DNA of 64,000 nt from Solen grandis (Eukaryota > Mollusca > Bivalvia > Adapedonta > Solenidae): the NCBI GenBank assembly GCA_021229015.1, contig CM037789.1:43390377-43454376 (forward strand), given 5' to 3'. The notes under the pieces were generated by a model. It saw nothing but the letters and a program-made list of their open reading frames with translations, was not told the origin of the DNA and did not search any database. Below are positions 34,400 to 46,512 of the stretch, one piece after another. Within the stretch, counting starts at the first letter, position 1, and each line of letters opens with the position of its first letter. Position numbers and translations under genes: made by a program.

Positions 34400-35161
34400 T
34401 TAGTGATCATGGGGTGAGTCGACAAATATTGTCTCCGTTGTTGTTTTCGCATCTGACGTCACAAGGGAATAGTCTGACGCCATTGCTCTGCCACTTCCCA
34501 TTGACTTTCCTTTTCTGGGTCTATCAAGCTTAAAGAGGCACTTAAATTCTCGCCTAAAGTAAACACCAGTCGTAAAGTAGATCACGAAATATATCGCATA
34601 GTTTGACAAACATATTTCTTCAACAACCTTGCGAATTGTCAAATACGTGAAGTAGCCTTGCCAAACAGGGTCACTGCTCCAATCCTGTAGATTCGAGTGC
34701 GGGGGCCCTTGGTCGATAGACGGCTGTATTGCATACACAATAGTTGCCGGCAGAAGTGTACAGATGAAGTAAAAAGACACTGATAATAAGGTCGTCGTTG
34801 ATGCTGCGTTAGATGAACCATTGGTCTGACCATGGGCTGCGCTTTGGTTGGATATACGTTTGATCTCGAGAATAACAAGTACGTTGATTATGAGACACCC
34901 GATGGGCAAGAGCGCAAAAATGATCATTTCCGTTATCCACGTCCATATAATGTTGAACTGTTCGACTCCTTCACGGAACACACAACCTACCTCATCCCAG
35001 CGCCAGATGTATATCTGAAGGGAAGCTATGGAGATGCTTACAGTTGCCATGCAACAGATGACGATTTTTGCCCGCTTCACCGTGCAGTATTTCTCTTTCA
35101 CAAACGGGTGGCACACTGCAATGTAGCGCTCTGTTGTGAACCCGAGTACAAGCATCGGAAC
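34400..35161 (-). CDS. GPCR exon 3 (TM3 to C-terminus)
   Basis: Acceptor TTTTTAG at 35162. Encodes VPMLVLGFTTERYIAVCHPF, TM4-TM7, the helix 8 start (FRREFKCLFKL) and a Ser/Thr-rich tail with DYSLVTSDAKTTTETIF. Stop ends at 34400. Confidence 0.92.
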   Translation of the reverse strand, partial: VPMLVLGFTTERYIAVCHPFVKEKYCTVKRAKIVICCMATVSISIASLQIYIWRWDEVGCVFREGVEQFNIIWTWITEMIIFALLPIGCLIINVLVILEIKRISNQSAAHGQTNGSSNAASTTTLLSVSFYFICTLLPATIVYAIQPSIDQGPPHSNLQDWSSDPVWQGYFTYLTIRKVVEEICLSNYAIYFVIYFTTGVYFRREFKCLFKLDRPRKGKSMGSGRAMASDYSLVTSDAKTTTETIFVDSPHDH

Positions 35162-38100
35162 CTAAAAAGTGTTTTCAGTATCAATATTATAGCATTAAAT
35201 GCAATATGCATTCTATTTTTTTTTTTGTTATTTTTTTCTATGGGTTTTGCCTCGATGTAATCCATCCATCATTTATTGTAATCATTGTCATCCAAATGCT
35301 TGCAAACATCCAATTTCTTGAAATTAATGCTCTTTGGCTCGAAGTTAAAAATGTTTGCACTGACTATAAAATACCCATGACCACTTGATGGAGAGTGATC
35401 ACAATTTAATGATGTATGGATTACCTTAATCTTTCTTTCTTACTTGCCCAAAGAATCCCTGTCATAGAACCCTTAAACCCTAAAAACATACAATAATAGG
35501 CCATGTCTAAACATATTTGCTTCACTAAATATTTTCCATTAAAACAATCGCTTGTATATATTAATAGCATCATTCAGTCATGACTTGATAAATAATATCT
35601 AACTAATAGACCTGCAATTAAAGGCTTGAAATAAAATCATTACTTGCATGTTTACAATTACAATGCATATCTTCAAAGGTCACGTAAAATGGCTCGACTT
35701 ACCAGGTATTGTGGAACGATAAAGAGGAAGTTAATGAACTCGCAGAGGCCTGGCCTGTGGTACGTGTTGACTCCCCAAGCGTTCTCCAGCTCAACAAACA
35801 TATGCAACAGAAGATAGATGGTCTGGACGATTGCCATGGAACCAAAATACACGGCGGAAGAATTGGTCTTGCGTATCTTCCTGTAAATGCACAATTTGAA
35901 ATTTTAGAGATTTTGGAAAAATTGGGAAATACTGCATACGAATATGAGATATAACAGCTTTCTCTTTACTCCAAAACAGTTATATTGAGATAAGTCGAAC
36001 ATACGTCGTCTTGAAAGTTACTGAGCGTGTGACTACAACTACTATAAAATCATTAATTTTCGTTGATTTAAAACTTTGCTGATTATGTACCCAAAAGGGA
36101 ATTTCGTGGGAACATTAATTCGTGGATCTATGTTCTAGAAAAAATGAGGTCTTTTAAATAAAATAAAAAAAAGATTTCATGGAGATTAATATTCGTTGAA
36201 AAAGCCATCCACGAAATCGACGAAAATCAGTCCCCACGAAATTATGATTCTACTGTATGTCTCGGATTATTCATGGTGTTTGGGTAACAGCTCCTCGGAT
36301 TTTCGCATTTTTACTGTGTTCGTCAGTATATTTGATATTTGCTTCGGCAATAGCATAGGCATAGCTAGGCTTCCGTGGACACATTTGATTTCTATGATGC
36401 TAGTAGATCTATGCCTAAAATCTTAATAGATCTCTCTGCTACAATGAGTTAAAATTACACAGGCGTTGCTATGCGGAGCCAATACACTGCGCCAGGGTTC
36501 AGATCTAAGCGTTTTCCGACTGTACGCGTGCACAAATTTTCGCGTTTAAACGATTGCCTCCATTTTCGCGGCAATTTTTAAGTTTGTGCCTTTCTGTGTC
36601 CCGCAAATTCCACAAACGATAAAGTTTACACGCATGTTCACGAAAACTCCATAGAACCGTTCCATTCTTGATCAATGCTCTGGCTAGTTATTCTCTGCCT
36701 CAGGATAAAACTAGAATTCTGTATAAATGTCGATACAGAAGTTTATTTACACCATCTAAGGCTGATAACACGATATGCATCAGCTCCTGGGTGTCTTTTT
36801 AACAGTGTTTGCTACTTTTTTTTACAGTTTCAGTAAAAGCTAATTTGCAATAATTGTGAGTTATCCGACAGTTTGCCAGTTAATTGTAGCTTGAACCCCA
36901 AGAGGTCGCTAACGGTAGTTTACTTTATCATCATAGTCATTATTCAACATTACCGGTTTTATTCAAGTAAAACACGTGACGTAGCGATTATTTTTATTAT
37001 TATTAAAAACAGTATATGAATTTAATTATTCATATACATTTGTGTTGTGCTCAATGAAAACAAATTTGGAAAGTAATAAGTAGACTAGTTTTTTTTACTA
37101 TGAATTCTTAATTGATCTTCTACTTATTGGTTGACATTTGTAAGCTTTCAAGACGACAAAAGTTCGCGATTTTGACATGCGATTATCTGACTATTAGAAT
37201 TGTTGATAGCGTGTCTATTTTTTATCAAGTCATTTCACAACTTAAAAAAAAAATAATCTTATTTGATGTGCACCAACTGTTCATCCTTCACTGACGTCAC
37301 CCCCTGTCCAGGTGCGTTGCACCCCGTCCTCCTTAATTGGTTATGTTATTTTTACCAAATCATCTTACTATTTTCAGCAGCTGGTGAAACTCCATTACAA
37401 CTTGAAATATATAAACGCAATGATAAAAATAGTAATGGTCTTTGTTTAGAAAGTAACAATGATGAAAAATAAATTAAAGACACAAGTATATGTAATATCG
37501 CAACTTAATGTGGTTTTGTGAATATTTTTTTTTTTTTTTTGCTGATTTCGAGGCGTCTTTGTAGCATCAATTAATCACACTCTCCTTCGTACGATCAAAT
37601 TTGATCTCAGTAGTAAGTCTGTTGTTCTAAATTGTGTCTATTAATGTCTTATTTTCACAAGGAAACATGAAGGAAATTGATCCATTACACTGAATTATTC
37701 AAACACAACACGTACTGTAAAGAAAAAGACACAGGCAAAATATTCTTTTACATCTGTGGTATGCTTAGTGGATGTGACACTGCAAGGATCGAACCCACAA
37801 TTGAAAGAAATTACGTGATTGAATCTCTGCAGTTGTAACAAATAAGCCACAGAAAACATTAATTTTTAACAAACCATTATAAATAGATTGATTTTTTAAT
37901 TTACCATCAAGCTGCGACAGTATTTCAGTCATATAGCGAAGTCCAGCTAATTACAGGTGGAGGAAGACCCCGAATGCACTGAGACATCCAGGTAGAACCA
38001 CCAACCTACTGCAAGCCAGCTGGAAGACTTCCTCACATGAAAATCCGAATAACCCAGTCGGGATTCGAACCCATGCAGTGAGGGGCAGAGTGAGTGTTAA

Positions 38101-38203
38101 AGTGTCTTGACCACGGAGGTCCCATATTAAAAATATAATTCATTTATGCTCTACTTTTGCATCATATGAAAAGAACAAAAATTAAATGGCAATTTTTCAT
38201 TTA

Positions 38204-38238
<35 letters not shown>

Positions 38239-39768
38239 AAAAATTATTGTTATTGTAATGGCCAATAAGTTTTACCCTAAACATTGAGGAATAAGTGTAA
38301 GTGACCTGTCCAGCTCAGTCAGTAGAGCATTTGCCCTGAAAGCAAATGGCCCCGGGTTGCGTCCTGGTCAGGCTGGACACATATATTCCTAACCCTGATG
38401 TCATTATTGTTATTATATATTTAATACACTCACCATACACCCAGACCTAATGTATATATATAATACACTCACCACGCACCCAGACCTAATGTTATTTTTT
38501 CATAAACATTTAATCTTAAGCATTTTGTATCAAAACTTAATTTTTATTCTGAAAATTAACGTACTGTAGACTACTGTCTGATAAAAAATGTAGAACTTGG
38601 ATTAACTAAAATTAATTATACAGCTACAAAGATGCAACAATAACAATTTCAGTATCTGGTTCAGGATATGGTTCGTTGAAGATCACCATATTATACTAGT
38701 CTAAAACAACGGATGTACCGTTAATGCATTTTGTAAACAAACGTGCGATTTTAAACACTAGTTTCTTCCTTTAACTTCAAATAAATCAAACAATTTCCAA
38801 ATAAAACCCGTCTTATGTTTGGTTTTATTCGACTGGATATGAACGTTCGGCATTTTCCGATAGAAACAAAGCGATCGTTATTTTCCGATAGGAGGTCAGC
38901 TGTTACCGATCGTTTTTTCTCGACAGGTAATAATCGATCGATTTTTAAAGGATTCCGATCGTTTATCAGCTGTTTCCGGTCGGAAATGTGTTATTTTCAA
39001 GGTACAAAATGCACGATATCTCAGCTAATATAAATGTGTTTTTCAAAAACAAGACATAATAAGAATCAGGAATCAATGCTCTTTCATTATCAATAATAAA
39101 AATATATGTAAGAACTGTTTTTTTAAAAAGTTTATGGAAAAAACCGACGTTCCATAAATTCACCGACGCGGGTTTTACGCATTTTTTTATGTACGAAGTT
39201 CAGTGAAACGTGTCCCTGGGTTCTGAAATCTAAACTGTATTGACGCATAATTGAATTATTAGACATCTCGAACAAAGAAGATAAAAAGTAAAAGATATTT
39301 TTGGACATGATATATTTTAATTTTCTCTAGATCCGTCAATTATTTTTGATAAATTATTTTTTCTCCTCAAAGGGATTGAAATGGACCGTGGTACTATCGA
39401 ATACAAGAAATGACATTGACTGTTCTAATGTTTAGATTAAGGGCTGAAGTATACATTCGATACAGTGTAATTATAAATTATTTGTCTAAACTAAGTGGAA
39501 CTAGGCTGTTGTTGTTGTTGTTGATTTGGAGGACATCGTTATTCCAACAATTTTTCATTCTGTATAAAACGATGTCAAGATATCACTGGTGGAGGGAGAC
39601 ACCGGATCAGTTAATCAATTGGCAACAGGATAGTACCATTGACCTACCGCAAACATAATTGGAATTTGTTTCATTTCATCTAAACAGAATACAACGAAGG
39701 AGTCTTCCGTGCTGCTATTAAGCAAATATATTCTATATTTAATACACAAGCTACCCATTCCCTTCTCT

Positions 39769-39799
<31 letters not shown>

Positions 39800-40766
39800 T
39801 ATTTACAATCGTAGGGTTTACATACTCGTACAAGTTTAAAACATATACGGTTCAACTAAGCAACGTGGTATATATCCATCACAACTTGAAATCTTGTTGC
39901 TGGTTCGGTCTAGAGGGAAAAGAATGCTAAATATTTATTTTCTGGCATTTCTTTATTGCTTGGAATTTAGATTGTTTTTTATTACAGAACTGACGGTTTG
40001 CATTTTGGATAACTGGCTATTTATCATGCCACTCAAGGGCACGAACGCGGATTTGTCAGACGGAATAATTATCATTGCTAGGATAAACACAAAAAAGGAA
40101 AAAAAAATGTTTCAAATCATCTCGTACAGTGCTAATAATATCAGTTGTTTAGATATTCATAACTACTTATAATGCTTACTGACATTTACTACTACTACTA
40201 CTACTACTATAAATAATCATAAAAAAAAAATGAATGAAAATAATGGTAACGTTTCCGACTGCGGATCTGAAGGTTGAGGGCAAATATTTTTCATGGCCTT
40301 CCGAAGCGTAAAGTACTGGTCCAACCCATGAACCGTTGAGAGGGATTAGAAAAAGATTTTTTTCCCAAATGACGTAAAATAAACAAGTTAAAACTAAACT
40401 AGACATTAATTAATATAGATAAGGATAATTAAAAAGAAGACATGTACAAATATCAAGATAGCAATTATAACTTTAACACAGTTATGGAGAAACGCGCAAA
40501 TAAGTAAACAACTTTTTTTAAAATAAAATGCATTTAAGTTATAGGATGAAATGAGAGGAACTGGTTACTTAGACAGCCAGATGACGGCGGAGATCGGATT
40601 ACCCATCAGTCCGATGCAGTACCACACAGGGGAGACAACTCTGTCGATCATGACGATTTGTGGTGCCACGACCTCCAGTATCTGTAACTGTGTTCGGTTC
40701 ATAAACGCGTTGCTCATATTCGGCGTGGAATTGTTTGAACCCACCGTTGTGTTGTCCATCTTTAAC
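34400..40766 (-). CDS. Class A GPCR, FMRFamide-receptor-like invertebrate orphan (3 coding exons)
   Basis: Coding exons 40759-40569, 35880-35703 and 35161-34400 join in frame to 376 residues plus stop. ATG at 40759 lies 7 bases after an acceptor (TTCCACAG|GTTAAAG), so a 5' UTR exon lies upstream. The N-terminus has four N-glycosylation sequons (NTT, NST, NMS, NRT). Seven TM segments are evident: GLMGNP in TM1, C110 at TM3 and C183 in extracellular loop 2 (conserved disulfide), E134-R135-Y136 for DRY, then IAVCHPF. TM6 reads FYFICTLLPATIVYAI, as is usual in this group. It would signal through G proteins for a peptide ligand (inferred). Position 2.50, normally Asp, is Gln83, and NPxxY is replaced by NYAIYFVIY. 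No plausible paralogue nearby. No lesion seen. Confidence 0.9.
35703..35880 (-). CDS. GPCR exon 2 (TM2 to mid TM3)
   Basis: Acceptor TTTACAG at 35881; donor CTG|GTAAGT at 35703. Encodes KIRKTNSSAVYFGSMAIVQT (TM2, Q at 2.50), YHRPGLCEFINF and half of TM3. Ends in phase 0. Confidence 0.88.
36024..36257. mobile_element. CTGT/TCATTAATTTTCG-type MITE
   Basis: CTATAAAATCATTAATTTTC at the left and AAATTATGATTCTACTGTA at the right, with GTGGATCTATGTTCTAG and CCACGAAATCGACGAAAATC inside. Same family as 23441-23647. In GPCR intron 1. Confidence 0.65.
36258..37773. other. GPCR intron 1 sequence, nothing recognised
   Basis: No exon or known repeat recognised. A T run lies at about 37526-37541. Confidence 0.45.
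37774..37852 (-). mobile_element. tRNA-like SINE head, weak
   Basis: Minus strand: TGTGGCTTATTTGTTACAAC (A-box-like) and GTGGGTTCGATCCTTGCAG (B box). About 79 bases. Pairing is poor, so more likely a SINE fragment than a tRNA gene. Confidence 0.4.
37902..38125 (-). mobile_element. tRNA-derived SINE family S1 (copy 1)
   Basis: Same family as 44064-44315: B box GGGTTCGAATCCCG, body CTGGCTTGCAGTAGG, AATTAGCTGGAC, and CAGTATTTCAGTCATATAGC in the 3' half (plus strand 37918-37937). Diverged from the other copies. In GPCR intron 1. Confidence 0.85.
38208..38235. repeat. (TA)n microsatellite
   Basis: About 14 TA units. Confidence 0.9.
38302..38378 (+). mobile_element. tRNA-like SINE head
   Basis: CAGCTCAGTCAGTAGAGC (A-box-like, as in many SINE heads) and CCCCGGGTTGCGTCCTGG (degenerate B box). 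Followed by unrelated sequence with a partly repeated ACACTCACCA(C/T)(A/G)CACCCAGACC motif. Mutated B box argues against a working tRNA gene. Confidence 0.55.
39763..39799. repeat. (CT)n microsatellite
   Basis: Interrupted once (CTCTCCTCTC). Confidence 0.9.
40187..40210. repeat. (TAC)n microsatellite
   Basis: Eight TAC units. Confidence 0.9.
40569..40766 (-). CDS. GPCR exon 1 (N-terminus and TM1)
   Basis: Begins after CCACAG at 40767-40768 with seven untranslated bases, then ATG. Encodes MDNTTVGSNNSTPNMSNAF, the other sequon NRT and TM1 through AVIWLSK. Donor CTAA|GTAACC at 40569/40568, phase 2. Confidence 0.85.
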
Positions 40767-40768
40767 CT

Positions 40769-43254
40769 GTGGAAAAAGGAATAATCAATAGAATCAGTGA
40801 AACACGACTTTGCATACTGCTATTTGAATTACACAGGATGAATTTTGAGCTAAATAAAATTGCGTATGGCACAAAAGTATAGGAATCGAAATTCAGAGAT
40901 GATCAACGGGCATATCTGCACGTCCCTTGCAAATGAGACACGCCGCTTACATAATTGTGAATGCAGTAACGAAATTCACTTCAGCACACTGCTAATTTAA
41001 TCATACGCATAACACTGCGCCAACAAAGGTGTGATCGTAAGTGCGATTTGGTGATGGCATTAAATCATATCATTGATTTATTCCTTTCATCTTTATATGC
41101 ATAATTTCACTCATAAATCATAATTTCTTAACTTGGGATCACGTTTGCGTACATACACTCTGTGCTCGTTTCACTTATGATCGCAATAATACTTTTCTTG
41201 TTTGCAAATTTGAAAGACGTAAAAGAAACTGAACTTATTTAACTTGTGCCACACAATGTTAAGCTTCTAAACCTCTACATTTAGTGAAATTTAAATGAAA
41301 ATACATTTGAACCTGTATAAGCGGCCATCAGTATATATTATTATCAAAACAACCTTTATTTTATGCAATTATGTAATTATTTTACAATATTCATGTTAAA
41401 AAAAAAAAAAAAAAAAAAAAAACTTTTAATAATATTTTTTAAAAAAAAATTAAAAATTTAAAAATATCTTAGAGGGAACTTCCTTATGCATGATTTCCGC
41501 CAATCTTCTTAGCCTTAATAAAGGTTACTTATGATAAGTTTAACTAATAAGTTTACTTAAATACTGCGTACTTTGCTATTCTTCGTCTTTATCTAATACA
41601 CACTCATTAACCTCTAAATTATTAACATATATCGTCGATGAGTAAAGTATATTTATATGTCAAATTATTCATTTACTTATTAATAAGTATTTCGTTAAAA
41701 TAATAATTATTGCATGAGTTCCTACAAAAAAACAAAAAACATTACGTATTCGTGATGCAACTCAATTAAACTCATCTGCTGACCTACTTATATCCCACGA
41801 TATATCTATTCACTATTAAGTCTTTATTCTATAATGGTCCATACTATGTACCCTTAAATAAATATGTGCACGTGCGTTTTAAGAAATACTTGCAAAAAAT
41901 GAAATAAATGTATATACAAATTACGGTTAAAGTAGAAACAAATGCAACGTAACTGCGCTAATTACATACTTAAGACATTCATAATACAATTATAGTACTT
42001 TACCAGCTGTTAATTCTCTGTCTATACTTCCATACACTTTTAAACCAGTCAAATTTTAATATCCGCGCCGATATAGTTTCACTGTCTCACTCGGAGCATA
42101 AATATGTGTTAAAGCAAATAAGCGCACGTGTCACAATTTCATAACCTGACTTTGTTGCACACGTGATATCTGTGTGACAACAACACCAGAATAATGTTGT
42201 CTGCATAGTATTGAAAGAATTACCGATACATTAATACTTAATACTCGGTCAATGAATTCAACCCATCATTGACAATTACTGACAACAATGTAGCCTAAAG
42301 AAATAAAGATTATCCTTAGATAAGAAAAGTTTGGTATTCCGTACATTCACTGCAGATATTATCTACCAACTATAGGTCAAGGGTGGATATAATCGTATTT
42401 ATATCAATGATCATGTATACGCAAGTCCAGGTACAGACAATTGTCTCTTACTTTTGTGGTCAGCTCACTGACCGTTATTAATCCTTACCATGCTATATTT
42501 CCTAAAAATGCAATACTACAGATACGTCAATTTAGCAGCTATCATTTTGAAACAAATCATGGGCATTCATCATCTATAACGGACCTTCGGTAAAGAAAGG
42601 TTTCATTAAAACTTGCCTGATCCCCGATATGTCCCACGGATTATATGCGAATTAATAAGCACGGAATTTAACGGCCTAGCTCCGATTCAGGCGTTTTTTA
42701 ACGTATAAATAAGCGTTCTGTTTAGTGCTTGCGACCAGTGTTATATAACTAGATTTCTTTTTTCCGGTTTAGGAGGCAACAGGTGCCTGGCACATATAGT
42801 TTTAACAAACACCTCAGTTGTGTACCATGCGCGGAATAGACATGGGGACACTCGTCAGGATCCTGTACAGACTTTGATAGGTATGCACGCCCTATGAGGG
42901 CCGATCTAACCACGTGACAGGTTTCGATTGATTCTGGAAATCTTCGTGTTAATATTCCGGAGATCTCCGTGAAGGGGGTTGGATATTTAATTTCCTTCAG
43001 TCATTTAATACATCGGTTATTTCATCAAATCAATCGGGCTAATCGTTTAATCTACAGAGCCAATATTTTGCAAAGAGCAAAAAAAAAAAGAAAAAAAAAG
43101 ATCGGATTTTCATATTTTCACATTAATTTCTGTATTCATTGCAACGATTTTGGGTAGCATTGCAACTTTAACTGGGCCCGTCCCTTCTTCATTTTGGACT
43201 GAACCATTGGTTGTATATAGGGGTACCTGCTGAAAATATACTCAATGAATAGCG
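40769..43254. other. GPCR 5' flank, no further gene seen
   Basis: Should contain the GPCR 5' UTR exon(s) and promoter, but I cannot place them. A MITE end related to 48791-48968 is at about 41303-41327 (ACATTTGAACCTGTATAAGC). An A run lies at 41398-41422. Confidence 0.45.
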
Positions 43255-43372
43255 AACTGTGCAGACCATGATGAGACTGCACGAATGTTCCGGCTGATCT
43301 GGGTCTACACTGGTCGCAAAGGCAGTCACAAAGTCACAAATGCCAACAACATTGTAAGGGTTAATTCCAGAC
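43255..43372 (+). mobile_element. CCCTTACAATG repeat ending at TTAA
   Basis: GCAGACCATGATGAGACTGC, GGCTGATCTGGGTCTACACT, GGTCGCAAAGGCAGTCAC, then CATTGTAAGGG followed by TTAA. Opposite orientation to 24467-24585. The TTAA and CCCTTACA end resemble the piggyBac-type MITE ends. Confidence 0.6.
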
Positions 43373-43631
43373 GCATATAAAACAAGTTCTTAGTGTAAAT
43401 CTGTCATAAATCCTAAGTATGATATCTACTTGTTGCAATGCAGACATGGGCCATTTCTTGTTAATACAGTAAACATTTATCATTTCCAGAGATTACTTCT
43501 TAACATCTGGTCTAACTGAGATAACTTCTTAACATCTGGTCTAACTGAGCATTTGGTCTTAAAAAAAAAGGGGGGGGGGGAAATCCAGAATCGCCGCTCG
43601 TTTGCATCTTTGCCAAACGTTTAAACATACG

Positions 43632-43933
43632 ATTTCGTATGTTTGTTTGTTTGTTGGGTTTAACGTCCCACCAACAGTATTTCAGTCATTTAGAGACGGT
43701 GTCCACTTGAGACAGTTATAGTATACGCTGTAGACATGTGGCATGATACCACACCCAGTCACATTATCCTGACACCGAGCCAACCAGTCCTGCAACTATC
43801 CTTATATGCTGAACGCCAAGCAAGGGGGCTATAACAGTACCATTTTCAACGACTTAGTATGTCGCGGCCGAGGATCGAAGCCACGACCTCCCGCAACCGA
43901 GGCGGACGCTCTACCACTCGGCCACCGGGACGG
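43632..43933 (-). mobile_element. tRNA-derived SINE family S2
   Basis: Minus strand: CCGTCCCGGTGGCCGAGTGG, TAGAGCGTCCGCCTCGG, TTGCGGGAGGTCGTGGCTTC, GATCCTCGGCCGCGACATAC. This has clear A-box and B-box order. The 3' part contains ATGACTGAAATACTG and GGACGTTAAACCCAACAAAC with an (ACAA)-like tail. A relic is at 21150-21400. Confidence 0.85.
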
Positions 43934-44063
43934 TGATATATAAGGTAAGAGGTTATGAACTGAAATAAATCCACTTCAGTGATAGCTGTCACTTGATTTT
44001 TTCGGTATTATAAGGTTTGATTATAAATTAAAATAAATACATAATATTTAACTAATAATTTCA

Positions 44064-44315
44064 GGGGGCCTCCCTGGCCGAGAGAGTAAAGTCGCTGACT
44101 TTAGAACTCACTCACCGCGTGGGTTCGAAACCCGGCAGGGTCATTCGGATTTTCATGTGAGGAAGCCTTCCAGCTGGCTTGCGGTAGGTCGGTGGCTCTT
44201 CCCGGATGCCTCCGTGCATTCGGGGTCTTCCTCAGCCTGCAATTAGCTGGACGTCGCTATATGACTAAAACACTGTCGAAGCGACGGTAAACCTAAATAG
44301 TCTAGTCAAGTCAGA
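44064..44315 (+). mobile_element. tRNA-derived SINE family S1 (copy 2, full length)
   Basis: GGGGGCCTCCCTGGCCGAG, AGAGTAAAGTCGCTGAC (A box of a class II, Leu/Ser-like tRNA), GCGTGGGTTCGAAACCC (B box), then CATTCGGATTTTCATG, GCTTGCGGTAGGTCGG and ACGTCGCTATATGACTAAAA, ending in AGTCTAGTCAAGTCAG. Other copies: 37902-38125, 46262-46512, 58223-58363. Confidence 0.9.
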
Positions 44316-44339
44316 TATTTCTTCAGAAAGATAAGAATG

Positions 44340-44455
44340 GCGAAATTCGTCTCTAAGTAATTAAGTATTACTTAGCACTAATTAGTCTCTAAGTAATTAA
44401 GTATTACTTAGCGCTAATTCGTCTCTTAGTATTGAAGTAGTACTTAGCGCTATGT
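44340..44455 (+). repeat. Three 43-bp tandem units of a palindromic motif
   Basis: Units of TCTCTAAGTAATTAAGTATT followed by ACTTAGCGCTAATT. AAGTAATTAAGTATTACTT is nearly self-complementary. The AAGTAATACTTAA words also occur in the foldback at 20245-20517. Confidence 0.75.
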
Positions 44456-44946
44456 ATGGATGGGGGAATGGGAGCTTGATCTTATATAATCTGGTGGTAT
44501 TTGTGACATATACACTCGCTCGAGAAGTGAAGTATTACGTCATGTAGCGATTTAATTCTGAGCTTGATTTATTTTCCTGTGTGTGTGTGTGACATACACC
44601 CTCGATAGGAAAAGAAGTTAACAATTTATAATGTCATATTGTAGTGATTTAATTCTGAGACTTCTATCCTGTGTGTGCGCAGGCGTGCACTCGCAGGCTA
44701 AACTCATGATAATTTAGTTTTTGTTTTCTTTTTTTTAATAAATGGTCTAATCTCAGATAAGATGAGGTGTATAAGTTAGATCAGAAACCTACCAAAGATA
44801 TGCTGCTCTAGCTAATGATAAAGGTAGATATAAAACTCGTGCATATAAAATATTCAGATTCACGGACTCCACATGCGTCCTAAAACATGTTTCTGTAAAT
44901 AGATTTCCTACGAAGCTCAAATGTTGGTATAGAAGCGTGGGATTTA

Positions 44947-45110
44947 TCCAGCTGCATTAAATGAAATATTAAAAATGCTTCCAGTAGATTCCTATCTCTC
45001 TCTCCAACCCCTTTCACCTCTCTATCTATTTATTCAGCTGCAAGTAATGAAATAGGTTAGTTTTTCAGTGGATTTCTATCTCTGTTTACTTCCTACTCCC
45101 CATCTTTCAT
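44947..45110 (+). repeat. Diverged tandem duplication, about 107 bp
   Basis: TATCCAGCTGCATTAAATGA..AGTAGATTCCTATCTCT recurs as TATTCAGCTGCAAGTAATGA..AGTGGATTTCTATCTCT. Confidence 0.6.
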
Positions 45111-46261
45111 TTTTCCCCTATAAAGCTTATATATATCCATCCACTAATACATTATATTCACTATAATTGTATTCAGTAATTCTCTATCTGTTAGATATTC
45201 AAATTTATATCTTTGAATTATAATTGCAATTTCCCTTTGCGCGCCTGGTAGAATATGATTACAGATTGTGAAAATATTACAATTTTCAAGTTGTTTTATC
45301 GTATGTATCAGCTACATATTTTTTCTTTACATTCATCTAATTCTTCTTTCAACTCATTTTCATCATACGCGCTGTCTTCAGTTTCCCCCTTGCCTCTTCC
45401 TTACTCACTTCTTCAAAGCCTAAACGCTAAACGATTTTACCTTGCCAATAATGACTGCACTAAGATATTTATAGTACAGTCAAATTCAAATAAACAAAAA
45501 CAAAACGAAAAAGTATCTGTCTAGTTACTATTAAAATAAGATGAATGAGATCGCAAATTACCTTTAAATTTATTATAAACGAACCTATTTCAAAGATTCG
45601 TCTTTAATAACCACGCGGAAGTAACCTTCTGCCTTAAAATTTACCTTTCCTTTTGATAAATCTACGAAACAGAGTAACACAAAAGGGCTTAAAAACGATG
45701 TAAGGGTTAATAAAATGCTCCAAGAAGTGTTGTAGATCAGCATCATCACGGAGGTTCAAATGAGGATCTGTTTTTGATTAGAATGTAGACTTAACAAGAT
45801 GGTCCTAACAAGAATATTAGTAACAACCTCTTCTGACTGAACTTTTCCGTCAGCATCAAATGTCTGTAGTTATCTAATGTTATATTTGGCCCTAAGCTGA
45901 ATGATCAGTAAAATACGCAATCCAAATGATGAAAAGTACATTAATGTGATTTCCTGAGTAGACAAAAGTCACATACTGTGCAAATTGAAAGAGAGTAGTG
46001 AAGATATTAATGTAATTCAAAATGTTTTTGTTCTTTAATACCGAAATGTTTATATCAAGGTCCTATTTTATTTTGAGCTGGTCATGTACAAGGATAAAGC
46101 AAATAAGGTATATACGTTTCCATGAACTTAAATATAGATTTTTTTTTCTATAATGAAATAAAGAAAAAATAAATGGTGAAATCAATCCAAGAGAATCTGA
46201 TATAGAAATGAAAAGAGTGACGAAAACAAAAAACTAATAACTTTCACGTATAGTCATTTGA

Positions 46262-46512
46262 CTAGACTTACTTGAGTTTACCGTCGCTTCGACAGTATTT
46301 TAGTCATATAGCGACGTCCAGCTAATTACAGGTGGAGGAAGACCACGAATGCACGGAGGCATCCGGGTAGAACCACCGATCTACCGCAAGCCAGCTGGAA
46401 GGCTTTCTCGCATGAAAATCCGAATGACCCTGCCGGGATTCGAACCCACGCGGTGAGGGGCTGAGTGAGCGTTAAAGTAAGCGACTTTACCCTCTCGGCC
46501 ACGGAGGCCCCC
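46262..46512 (-). mobile_element. tRNA-derived SINE family S1 (copy 3)
   Basis: Minus strand: GGGGGGCCTCCGTGGCCGAG, AGGGTAAAGTCGCTTAC, GCGTGGGTTCGAATCCCGGC (intact B box), and the ATGACTAAAATACTGTCG 3' domain with an AGTAAGTCTAG tail. Absent from copy B at the equivalent place (near 57180), so it inserted after the duplication. Confidence 0.9.

Noticed and set aside
34832..35260. 142-codon plus-strand ORF
   Set aside because: Antisense shadow of GPCR exon 3.
43880..43933. tRNA gene on the minus strand
   Set aside because: A and B boxes are good, but the head continues into a SINE body and tail and relatives exist, so it is the head of a SINE.
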